In this document: piece after piece, positions 8,756 to 16,024 of the stretch
Position numbering within the stretch: position 1 is the stretch's first letter
How the letters are laid out: each line of letters opens with the position of its first letter
NCBI GenBank assembly: GCA_019359015.1
Contig: JAHHID010000039.1
Location: forward strand, 1 to 63,666
DNA from: Spirirestis rafaelensis WJT71-NPBG6
GTDB lineage: Bacteria > Cyanobacteriota > Cyanobacteriia > Cyanobacteriales > Nostocaceae
Length of the DNA stretch: 63,666 nucleotides
Reading direction: 5' to 3'
Program-made: the position numbers and the translations under genes
Notes under the pieces: generated by a model
The model's database searches: none
What the model was told of the DNA's origin: nothing
The model's input: the letters and a program-made list of their open reading frames with translations, nothing else

Positions 8756-9699
8756 CCTACAAGTTCTTCGCCAGTCCATTCCAAAGTGTCACCAATTTTT
8801 TCGCCATCGTGGTAAGCTGCAAGCAAAACTTCGCTGGTTTTACCCCAAGCGATCGCTCCATCCGCATTAAGAGCGATCGCCCCAAAATCCCGCTTGTGGT
8901 TTTGTGCTTCGATAAATGAACGCTGCATTGCATCTTTGAGTGACATACCATCAGTAACGCGGATGACAATCTTTGGTGCTAAACACTCATCAATGATATC
9001 TTCGCCAATGCCCGTGCAGCTTACGGCAGCGTTAACCGTAGCATAATTCCCCGCCGGCATAGCAGAATCACTGACACGACCAATCCGCTCAAAGCCTTTG
9101 CCACCTGTGGAAGTGCCAACGGCAAGCCTGCCGTGAGTATCTAATACTACTACGCCAATCGTACCGCGTCGGGCGTTACTAGTTTCCACTAGTTCCGGTT
9201 CTGCCACTACACCAGCCATTGTTCTTTTAAAATTATCTTGGCGTTCTTGCATCCACTCTTGTAAACGCAACTCAGTTAAAGCGTTGTAACTGGGAATTTG
9301 CATTTCCCGCGCTAGTTCAGCAGAGCCATAATCTGATAGCACTCGGTCAGGTGAATTTTGTAAAAATTGTGCCAACTCAATCGGATTTTGCACCCGCGAA
9401 ACATTAATTACACCACTAAAGCTTTGCGTTGTCCCATCCATCAAAGAAGCACTCATGCGGATTTGACCGTCAGATTGCAGTACCGAACCAGTACCAGAAT
9501 TAAAGCGGGGGTCATCTTCCAACATTTGACAACCGCGCACCACCGCTTCTGAAGCTCTTGCCCCGGAAAGCAAGAGAGAATAAACTTCCTCTACTACTTT
9601 ATAGAGCGATCGCCGTACTATCTCTACTCCCCCTTTACCGTGGAGAGAACTCCCAGCTCCTCCATGAATAATTAATTTAGGTTGCATATGTAACTTCAT
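8746..9699 (-). CDS. iaaA: Isoaspartyl peptidase / L-asparaginase (plant-type Ntn hydrolase)
   Basis: A 317-residue precursor of the N-terminal-nucleophile hydrolase family. HGGAGS lies near the N-terminus, and the autocleavage site is RRGTIGVVVLDTHG. Cleavage between Gly179 and Thr180 would release the catalytic Thr180 and give the alpha and beta subunits of the mature heterotetramer. The motif GTSTGGKGF follows. It hydrolyses beta-aspartyl dipeptides and asparagine in the cytoplasm. In cyanobacteria this may serve breakdown of aspartyl-arginine released from cyanophycin; that link is general knowledge, and no cyanophycin gene is nearby. ATG 9699 is used; ATG 9687 (Met5) is an equally good start. 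It converges on the broken DUF29 gene. Confidence 0.94.
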   Translation of the reverse strand: MKLHMQPKLIIHGGAGSSLHGKGGVEIVRRSLYKVVEEVYSLLLSGARASEAVVRGCQMLEDDPRFNSGTGSVLQSDGQIRMSASLMDGTTQSFSGVINVSRVQNPIELAQFLQNSPDRVLSDYGSAELAREMQIPSYNALTELRLQEWMQERQDNFKRTMAGVVAEPELVETSNARRGTIGVVVLDTHGRLAVGTSTGGKGFERIGRVSDSAMPAGNYATVNAAVSCTGIGEDIIDECLAPKIVIRVTDGMSLKDAMQRSFIEAQNHKRDFGAIALNADGAIAWGKTSEVLLAAYHDGEKIGDTLEWTGEELVGYC

Positions 9700-9764
9700 T
9701 TATACCTTTGCGCTATTTGCGTCTAATACTTAAGTTGCCTTTAACCAGGGACATGAGGGAAATG

Positions 9765-9890
9765 GCGAGAGGGGGGGATGGGGGAAACAAAAATTATTCT
9801 CGTTGTCTCTAAGGAGTCCCCTTGTCCCCTTGTCCCCCTTGTCCCCATCCCCCAGTCCCTAATCCCCAGTCTCTAGTCGCTATTCCCCAG
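9765..9890. repeat. Low-complexity short tandem repeats
   Basis: A purine-rich run is followed by near-tandem 7-8 bp units (CCCCTTGT, then CCCCAGT variants) up to the stop of the DUF2256 gene. The tract is typical of short tandem repeats between cyanobacterial genes and has no coding potential apart from the last codons of the DUF2256 gene. Confidence 0.7.
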
Positions 9891-10044
9891 TTGTTTTAGC
9901 CTCAGAACGATGACGACGACAACGTTCTGAGCAATATTTAACTTCGTCCCAGCAATCTTCCCATTTCTTGCGCCATGTGAAGGGACGTTGACATACCGGA
10001 CAGATTTTTGTAGGCAAATCTGATTTAGAACGAGTGCGTGCCAT
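9880..10044 (-). CDS. DUF2256 family small zinc-ribbon-like protein
   Basis: A 54-residue protein read from ATG 10044 to TAG 9880. It carries the paired cysteine motifs ICPVCQRPF (CxxC) and YCSERCRRH (CxxxC), separated by the tryptophan-rich stretch [12 protein letters not shown]. This is the pattern of the DUF2256 family, small basic proteins found widely in cyanobacteria and proteobacteria. The cysteines probably bind one zinc ion. Function is unknown. It lies 180 bp upstream of, and on the same strand as, the isoaspartyl peptidase gene. The repeat-rich spacer argues against tight co-transcription. Confidence 0.9.
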   Translation of the reverse strand: MARTRSKSDLPTKICPVCQRPFTWRKKWEDCWDEVKYCSERCRRHRSEAKTTGE

Positions 10045-10414
10045 ATCAAACGGTGCAGATTTGAGTAAAATTTTAGAGACAGATGGAAGATAATTATAAC
10101 CAGAATGCTACAACGGTAGAATACTTTTTGCCAATAAATATGGGGTCATTCCCCTCCTAGACTTTTTGCCGATCTGCTGCCTCTATATTTAATCGAGTTG
10201 GCGGCTCTACTAAGTAAAAATTCCCTTTATTTAATATGAATAGAAGAATTTAGAGAAGCCTATCAAAACTTGTTTTGCCGCTGGTAAACACAGATTGTAA
10301 TGGGTTATACCCCTCAAAAATTGACTCTAAAATTTATGTATTATTTAAAACCAACTAATAAAAGCTGATACTGGAAAATACTGATTCAGTCGGAAATATG
10401 CAATTCTAGTACTA
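10045..10414. other. Intergenic region without recognised features
   Basis: This AT-rich 370-bp gap lies between two minus-strand genes. It should hold the promoter of the DUF2256 gene at its left side. I saw no gene, strong hairpin or known repeat. Confidence 0.4.
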
Positions 10415-11002
10415 TCAATCATTGCCACAAGCTAAAGGCAACAATAAACGGCTGACTACTCTGTTATCTGGTAATTGATAAACTTGCAATTCTCCCCCTA
10501 GTTTTTGCATAAGTTTTTGGCATATCAGTAGGTGCAAACCTGGTGGTTGATTGAGATTTGAGGGAGCAAGCAAATCTTTGGGTGTATCTGGGTGTAGTTC
10601 TTGGAGTAGCTGTGCGTCAATAATGCCATTATCTGTGATTGACACCTCCAAAGAACGCTCATTGAGACGGCGACACCAGATATCAATTCGGTTGCCGCTT
10701 GGAGAACGATGACATGCTCCCAGCAACAATTCATGCAGAATTAATTCAATTTTCACGATGTCGCCAGCGATCGCTATTGAAGATTGATTGTTTGTGGTTT
10801 TCCCTAATAGCTCAAGTGAACCACTCTGTTCTGAGTTTTGATCGCCAACAGATTGCCCTAAACCATGCACGCCTACCCACAGCTTTTGTTGTTTAATTAA
10901 ATTAGCGATTCGTTCGAGCGATCGCTTGAACAAACTGGCGATTGGCATTGTTTCACAGCTATAAAGCAACCGCCACTTCTCCAGCTTTAGCAGTCCTGTC
11001 AT
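10415..11002 (-). CDS. Histidine-kinase-like ATPase (HATPase) protein, probably 5'-truncated
   Basis: A 195-residue frame. Its C-terminal half looks like a kinase-type ATP-binding domain: HELLLGACHRSP as N-box region, VSITDNGI as G1 box, then PPGLHLLICQKLMQKLGGEL. The N-terminal 50 residues resemble a helical stem. Upstream of ATG 11002 the same frame stays open for 15 more codons (QYQQLLRQLDHTTAS), which extend the helix naturally. It then meets TAA at 11050-11048, in the first unit of the 21-bp tandem array. I infer that the original N-terminus was lost when the array formed. It may be a non-functional remnant or a minimal ATPase. No phosphoacceptor His motif is visible. Confidence 0.6.
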   Translation of the reverse strand: MTGLLKLEKWRLLYSCETMPIASLFKRSLERIANLIKQQKLWVGVHGLGQSVGDQNSEQSGSLELLGKTTNNQSSIAIAGDIVKIELILHELLLGACHRSPSGNRIDIWCRRLNERSLEVSITDNGIIDAQLLQELHPDTPKDLLAPSNLNQPPGLHLLICQKLMQKLGGELQVYQLPDNRVVSRLLLPLACGND

Positions 11003-11046
11003 CGAAGCGGTTGTATGATCTAATTGCCGCAGCAGTTGCTGATATT

Positions 11047-11208
11047 GTTAATGCATCGCCTTGTTATGTTAATGCATCGCCTTGCATTGTTAATGCATCG
11101 CCTTGCATTGTTAATGCATCGCCTTGTTATGTTAATGCATCGACTTGCATTGTTAATGCATCGCCTTGTTATGTTAATGCATCGCCTTGCATTGTTAATG
11201 CATCGCTT
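11047..11208. repeat. 21-bp minisatellite, 7 full units plus a partial one
   Basis: Units start at 11047, 11068, 11089, 11110, 11131, 11152, 11173 and 11194 (partial). Each begins GTTAATGCATCG and ends in TTGTTAT (type A) or TTGCATT (type B). The order is A B B A B A B, with a single base change in unit five and the last unit decayed. The unit is 3 x 7 bp and contains the palindrome ATGCAT. All six frames are wholly or partly open through the array, which generates spurious repeat peptides. It lies between the truncated ATPase gene and the TPR/CHAT gene. Confidence 0.95.
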
Positions 11209-11310
11209 TGACACAAAACTACACTGAGCATGAAATTGCATAACCTGTTCTGCGAGAGAAATATAGCAATAGTAGAGACTCGATAAACCGCCGCACAATA
11301 CAAATGTAGT

Positions 11311-13533
11311 ATGAATAATCAAAATAAATCGTTGGTCGTACTCACATGCAAGACGCGCTCATTTTTATCTCCATCGCTGTGTTTGCGCTTCCCTGTGTCT
11401 GCCTTATTCAGCATTCTCTTGCTGCCATCAGTAGTTGTTATACCGGGAAGTAGAAGTATTAGCGCTGCCCAGCAGCCAACCGCAACGCAGCAACAGGAAA
11501 CTCGCGCAGCGGCGAAAAGATTATTACAGGAAGGATTTCAACTATATCAACAAGGCACAGCAGAATCAAAGCAACAAGCGCTGGCAAAATACGAGGAAGC
11601 ACTGAAGCTATTTCGTATACTGGATGACTTGCTAGAACAAGCGCTTACTCTTGTTGATATTGGCAGAATCTACTCCGATTTAGGAGAAAAGCAAACAGCG
11701 CTTTTATACTACAATCAGGCTCTGCCCTTGAGTCGTGCGGTGGGCGACAAAGCTGGCGTTGCTACAACCCTCAACAACATCGGCTTAGTCTACTCCGATT
11801 TAGGAGAAAAGCAAAAAGCCCTCTCCTACTTCAACCAATCCCTGCCATTGATTCGTGCTGTCGATGACAAAGGACAAGAAGCTAGAACCCTCAACAACAT
11901 GGGCTTAGTCTACTCCGATTTAGGAGAAAAGCAAACAGCGCTCTCCTACTTCAACCAATCCCTGCCCTTGAGGCGTGCGGTGGGCGACAAAGCTGGCGTT
12001 GCTAGAACCCTCAACAACATTGGCGGTATCTACTCCGATTTAGGAGAAAAGCAAAAAGCTCTCGAATACTACAACCAATCCCTGCCCTTGAGCCGTGAGG
12101 TGGACGACAAAGCTGACGTTGCTAGAATCCTCAACAACATTGGCTTAGTCTACTTGAATTTAGGACAAAAGCAAAAAGCCCTTGAATACTGCAACCAATC
12201 CCTGCCCTTGATACGTGCGGTGGGCAATAAAGCTGACGTTGCTAGAATCTTCAACAACATCGGCTTAGTCTACGACCATTTGGGAGAAAATCAAAAAGCG
12301 CTCGAATACTACAATCAATCCCTGCCCTTGAGGCGTGCGGTGGGCGACAAAACTGGCGAAGCTACAACCCTTAACAACATCGGCTTAGTCTACGACCATT
12401 TAGGAAAAAAACAAAAGACGCTCGAATACTACAACCAAGCCCTGCCCTTGATGCGTGCTGTCGGCTACAAAGCAGGCGTTGCTACTACCCTCTATAACGT
12501 TGCCTACACCGAACGCAATAGAGGCAATCTCAACGCAGCTGTAACTTCAATGAAGGAAGCTATCAATATCATTGAAGACTTACGCACCAAAGTTGTCAAT
12601 CAAGAACTGCGTACCTCCTACTTTGCCTCAAAACAAGATGCTTACCTGTTCTACATCGACTTACTAATGCAACTGCACAAACAGCAACCATCCAAAGGAT
12701 ACAACGCCGAAGCACTCCACATTAGCGAACGCGCACGGGCGCGTAATCTCTTAGAACTGCTTGCAGAAGCTAATGTTGACATTCGTCAAGGTGTAGATTC
12801 CAAGTTAGTCGAAAATGAACGCAGCTTGCAACAACAACTCAACGCCGCAGAATTCCAAAGAGTTAAACTGCTTCAAGGTCAATATACAAATAAACAATTA
12901 GATAATATCAAACAACTTATTGAATCTCTTGACTCTCAGCTTGACGACGTACAAGCACAAATTCGCGTCAAAAGTCCTGAATATGCAACTTTAACTCAAG
13001 GCAATCAATTTGATAAACTTGTACTCACTCTGCCACAAATTCAACAACAAGTACTCGATGACAATACCCTGCTTTTAGAATATTCCCTTGGCGAGGAACG
13101 CAGTTTTCTCTGGGTAGTCAGCAAGAAAGGTATTACCACTTACGAACTTCCCAAACGTGCTGATATTGAAGCTGCGGCGCAGGCTTTTAACAAAGAACTG
13201 TTAGACAAAAAAGATTCTGCGGCTGTCCCAGAAACAGGAATCAAATTAAGTAAAATGATCCTCGCACCCGTCGCTAGTCAACTAAAGCAAAAACGCTTGC
13301 TGGTTGTTGGTGACGGCGCTTTGCAAACGATTCCCTTTACTGTATTGCCCATAGCTGGAAGCAGTCAAAATTCCCTTACTAACTACTCTATGTACACACA
13401 TCTCGCTCAAAACCTCACCCTCGCTTTTACCGTAGCTAAAATCTTTCCCTCTCCGCAAGTTCAAAGAGGGATTTCCGGAACGGACAGGGTGGGTTTTTTA
13501 AGATTTTTGGCTAATTCGATGACTTGTGTATAA
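11311..13533 (+). CDS. Secreted TPR-CHAT protein, CHAT domain truncated
   Basis: A 740-residue frame. A signal-like hydrophobic stretch (about residues 22-48) precedes a coiled segment and then seven 40-residue TPR units of the pattern LNNIGLVYSDLGEKQKALSY, from about residue 107 to 390. A helical linker follows, then the start of a CHAT domain (LLLEYSLGEERSFLWVV, with RLLVVGDGALQTIPFTVLPI). CHAT is a caspase-like fold whose catalytic His and Cys lie further downstream. Here the homology fades at about 13450, and the last 40 residues are encoded by repeat-like DNA, so the dyad is missing. The TPR units are close copies at the DNA level (120-bp period). It is probably a truncated gene; it may still act as a TPR scaffold. 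Confidence 0.8.
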   Translation: MNNQNKSLVVLTCKTRSFLSPSLCLRFPVSALFSILLLPSVVVIPGSRSISAAQQPTATQQQETRAAAKRLLQEGFQLYQQGTAESKQQALAKYEEALKLFRILDDLLEQALTLVDIGRIYSDLGEKQTALLYYNQALPLSRAVGDKAGVATTLNNIGLVYSDLGEKQKALSYFNQSLPLIRAVDDKGQEARTLNNMGLVYSDLGEKQTALSYFNQSLPLRRAVGDKAGVARTLNNIGGIYSDLGEKQKALEYYNQSLPLSREVDDKADVARILNNIGLVYLNLGQKQKALEYCNQSLPLIRAVGNKADVARIFNNIGLVYDHLGENQKALEYYNQSLPLRRAVGDKTGEATTLNNIGLVYDHLGKKQKTLEYYNQALPLMRAVGYKAGVATTLYNVAYTERNRGNLNAAVTSMKEAINIIEDLRTKVVNQELRTSYFASKQDAYLFYIDLLMQLHKQQPSKGYNAEALHISERARARNLLELLAEANVDIRQGVDSKLVENERSLQQQLNAAEFQRVKLLQGQYTNKQLDNIKQLIESLDSQLDDVQAQIRVKSPEYATLTQGNQFDKLVLTLPQIQQQVLDDNTLLLEYSLGEERSFLWVVSKKGITTYELPKRADIEAAAQAFNKELLDKKDSAAVPETGIKLSKMILAPVASQLKQKRLLVVGDGALQTIPFTVLPIAGSSQNSLTNYSMYTHLAQNLTLAFTVAKIFPSPQVQRGISGTDRVGFLRFLANSMTCV

Positions 13534-13578
13534 ACCGTAGCCTTAGTAAGGAGAGGGGTGTCCGGAACGGACGGGGTG
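13465..13578. repeat. Direct repeat at the broken 3' end of the TPR-CHAT gene
   Basis: Two copies of a roughly 27-bp motif, both with GAGGG followed by CCGGAACGGAC and GGGTG, lie at 13465-13491 and 13551-13578. The first supplies part of the aberrant C-terminus of the preceding gene. This looks like repeat DNA that replaced the CHAT catalytic region. Confidence 0.6.
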
Positions 13579-13662
13579 AGGTTCTGTGTTGCATCCAAAT
13601 GCAACCCGCCATAACAGATAAAAAAGTAGGGTATTGTATATTAATCCCTATCAGGGGTTGAA

Positions 13663-14823
13663 ATGGATATTTATAAACTTGCCATTCGTCCTCTTTTATT
13701 TAATCTGGTAAAAGCAGATCCAGAGTGGTTACACTCCTCAACGATTCGCAGTTTAAAATGGCTGTCGCATAACGATGTCCAAGGAAAAGCCGAGGAAGCG
13801 CGTCTACGCTCACCTGCTAGTTGGGTTTCTAGCCGCTTACAGCAGTCTTTGTGTCTTGAGGATACACGTTTAGAACAAAATCTATTTGGGCTACACTTCC
13901 CAAATCCTCTTGGGTTAGCTGCTGGGTTTGACAAGGATGGAGTTGCTGCGCCTATTTGGTCGAATTTGGGTTTTGGCTTTGCCGAACTAGGAACTGTCAC
14001 TTACCACCCACAACCAGGAAATCCCCCTCCCCGCTTGTTTCGTTTGCCGTTGGACAAAGCTGCCCTTAATCGTATGGGTTTTAATAATTCTGGTGCGGCT
14101 GCGATGGCAAAACTATTGTCGCAAAGCCACCAGGAGTTAATATCAATACCAATAGGTATAAATTTAGGTAAATCTAAGGTAACGCCCTTAGAAGAAGCTG
14201 CATGTGATTATCTCAACAGTTTTCGCTTACTTAAAGATTGCGGAGATTATTTTGTAGTTAATGTGTCTTCGCCCAATACGCCAGGGTTGCGATCGCTTCA
14301 AGATCGGGGGATGCTTAGTTCTATCTTGGATCTCTTGCAAAAAGAAAATAAATCACAAAAACCTATTTTTGTCAAGATAGCACCAGATTTAGAATGGGAA
14401 GCGATCGCTGACATAATTTCCCTTGCCCAGACATACCAACTGGCGGGGATTATTGCTACTAATACCACCATCCACCGCGATCAATTGAAAACGCGGGTTA
14501 TTGACCAAACTGGTAAATCTGTCACAGAAGAAGCCGGTGGAATTAGTGGTGCGCCATTACGCGATCGCTCTACAGAAGTAATTCGGTTTATTGCCATGCA
14601 AACCCAAGGTAAAATGCCGATAATCGGCGTTGGTGGTATTTTTTCCCCAGAAGACGCTTGGGAAAAAATTACTGTTGGCGCTAGCCTCATCCAAATTTAT
14701 ACAGGTTGGATTTACGAAGGTCCGATGATCGTACGCCGTATTCTTCAAGGTTTGCTTTCCAAGTTAGAACAAAACGGACTAAATTCCATCTCCGAAGCCG
14801 TCGGTTTACAAATAAAAAGATAA
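13663..14823 (+). CDS. pyrD: Dihydroorotate dehydrogenase (quinone), class 2
   Basis: A 386-residue enzyme. It has the class-2 N-terminal extension that docks to the membrane (about residues 1-60), then the FMN-binding TIM barrel. Motifs include [32 protein letters not shown] with the catalytic serine, KIAPDL and the phosphate-binding [16 protein letters not shown]. It oxidises dihydroorotate to orotate and passes electrons to membrane quinone in pyrimidine synthesis. It starts at ATG 13663 and stands alone: the truncated TPR-CHAT gene precedes it and repeat elements follow. Identification is secure. Confidence 0.96.
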   Translation: MDIYKLAIRPLLFNLVKADPEWLHSSTIRSLKWLSHNDVQGKAEEARLRSPASWVSSRLQQSLCLEDTRLEQNLFGLHFPNPLGLAAGFDKDGVAAPIWSNLGFGFAELGTVTYHPQPGNPPPRLFRLPLDKAALNRMGFNNSGAAAMAKLLSQSHQELISIPIGINLGKSKVTPLEEAACDYLNSFRLLKDCGDYFVVNVSSPNTPGLRSLQDRGMLSSILDLLQKENKSQKPIFVKIAPDLEWEAIADIISLAQTYQLAGIIATNTTIHRDQLKTRVIDQTGKSVTEEAGGISGAPLRDRSTEVIRFIAMQTQGKMPIIGVGGIFSPEDAWEKITVGASLIQIYTGWIYEGPMIVRRILQGLLSKLEQNGLNSISEAVGLQIKR

Positions 14824-14826
14824 GAG

Positions 14827-14951
14827 TTAAACCTCGTGCATGTTGAAACCTGGAATTTCGCTCTTATTCTCTTGTGTGAAAGTAGCGACGTAAGGAAGCA
14901 ATCTCAAAGTCTTAGTAGAAAACTACGCTTGTCAAGGTAAACGAGGTTTAA
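14827..14951. repeat. MITE-like element with 11-bp inverted termini
   Basis: TTAAACCTCGT (14827-14837) and ACGAGGTTTAA (14941-14951) are perfect inverted repeats bounding a 125-bp non-coding block, starting four bases after the pyrD stop. The interior has no reading frame. It may be a small non-autonomous element or a long-range RNA structure at the end of the pyrD transcript. No target duplication was seen. Confidence 0.5.
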
Positions 14952-14974
14952 GTTGTTTTATTTTGCCTTTTAAT

Positions 14975-15090
14975 AGCATTTCTGTATAAAGATGCGCTTA
15001 ATTAGCCCGCGTAGTAGGCGGGCTTTGTTTTTTTAGCCCCAGGCTAAAGCGCCTGAGGATAATAAAGCGCAACCCCACATAGAATTGGTA
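14975..15090. repeat. Second member of the 3051-3193 repeat family
   Basis: It has the same order of parts as the element at 3057-3183: a TATAAAGATGC-like lead, a hairpin with AATTAGCCC and GGGCT arms, TTTAGCCCCAGGCT, and a final AATTGGTA (15083-15090). The left terminus is degenerate. Identity is patchy, which fits an old dispersed family with conserved hairpins. Confidence 0.5.
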
Positions 15091-15117
15091 GAAACTCTAC
15101 CTTCTACTTTCTACCTT

Positions 15118-15846
15118 TTAACTTTTGCCTTCCTCCTCCAACGGGAAAAACTCCTTCGCTGTACGGGAAAAACTCCAAGCAATTCCATCCGGATCTCTGT
15201 TGCGACTCCACTCAGAAAAATCTGGATCGTTTCGTCGTTTATATACCGTGCTGGAATAAACATTTAGCCGTTTAGCCAGTTCCGATTGGATGAGAGAGCC
15301 AAAAACTAACTGTTTTTCCAGAGGTTTTTTGACCTCCTCTGTGGTTGTTTGTGTCAATGATTCAGCTTTAGGTTTTTCCTCCTGTAGCTGAGGTAACGGT
15401 GCAGCTAGCAATTGTGCATTAATGGCAACAGGTTTAGAAGCAAGTTCTTTAATTGGCTCACTACTGTCAAGTATGCTGCCGAGAATGCTAGCAGTGATGA
15501 AATGATAGACCGGACTGCTGTCTTCATTCAGGATGCTAGCGCCAAATTCCGTCGCTTTAGTATCTAGGTAACGTTTTGCCGTTTGCCCAGAAAAATTGCC
15601 TTTCATTGCCAAATCCATTGGCGTAATCCTGCCCTGGCTTTCCCGAATCATTTTATTGAAAATCGGGTTAACTTCTTGACACCACTTTTGCCATTTATAG
15701 CGCTGCCAAAGATTAAAACCAGCTATCAGCAAAATAACACCCAGCAAAACTCGCCAGGTGGAAACCAGGAAAATAATTAAAAAAGAGATTGGCAAAAGTA
15801 GAGCGAGAAAAGCCTTCCCGCCACTCTCTATGGATTTTTCACTCAT
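15118..15846 (-). CDS. Conserved membrane protein with C-terminal helix-turn-helix-like domain
   Basis: A 242-residue protein. Two adjacent hydrophobic segments (about residues 13-30 and 33-46) form an N-terminal membrane hairpin. A soluble region follows with FNKMIRESQGRITPMDLA, which resembles a winged-helix entry. A Pro/Glu/Lys/Thr linker (about 150-185) leads to a compact C-terminal domain (SLIQSELAKRLNVYSSTVYK) that reads like a helix-turn-helix: a helix, a turn at NVYS and a recognition-type helix. I recognise no named family. A membrane-tethered DNA- or protein-binding role is possible but is inference only. It is followed on the same strand by nothing close. Confidence 0.6.
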   Translation of the reverse strand: MSEKSIESGGKAFLALLLPISFLIIFLVSTWRVLLGVILLIAGFNLWQRYKWQKWCQEVNPIFNKMIRESQGRITPMDLAMKGNFSGQTAKRYLDTKATEFGASILNEDSSPVYHFITASILGSILDSSEPIKELASKPVAINAQLLAAPLPQLQEEKPKAESLTQTTTEEVKKPLEKQLVFGSLIQSELAKRLNVYSSTVYKRRNDPDFSEWSRNRDPDGIAWSFSRTAKEFFPLEEEGKS

Positions 15847-16024
15847 GCCGATTATTGCCCAGTGACTTTTTGGGAAATAATATTATCTTGGCAAAAATCG
15901 GCACCTTTGTTTGTAGTATTTGGCAAAATGTAGCAAATTTGCAGGCAAAAAAGTTAGAGGAGGACAAGAGGGACAGGGGGACAAGGATAATTATTTTTCT
16001 TTCCTCCTATCCCCCCATCTTTCG

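Noticed and set aside
11020-11322. Repeat peptides in several frames across 11020-11322
   Set aside because: Produced by the 21-bp array; no start context or domain.
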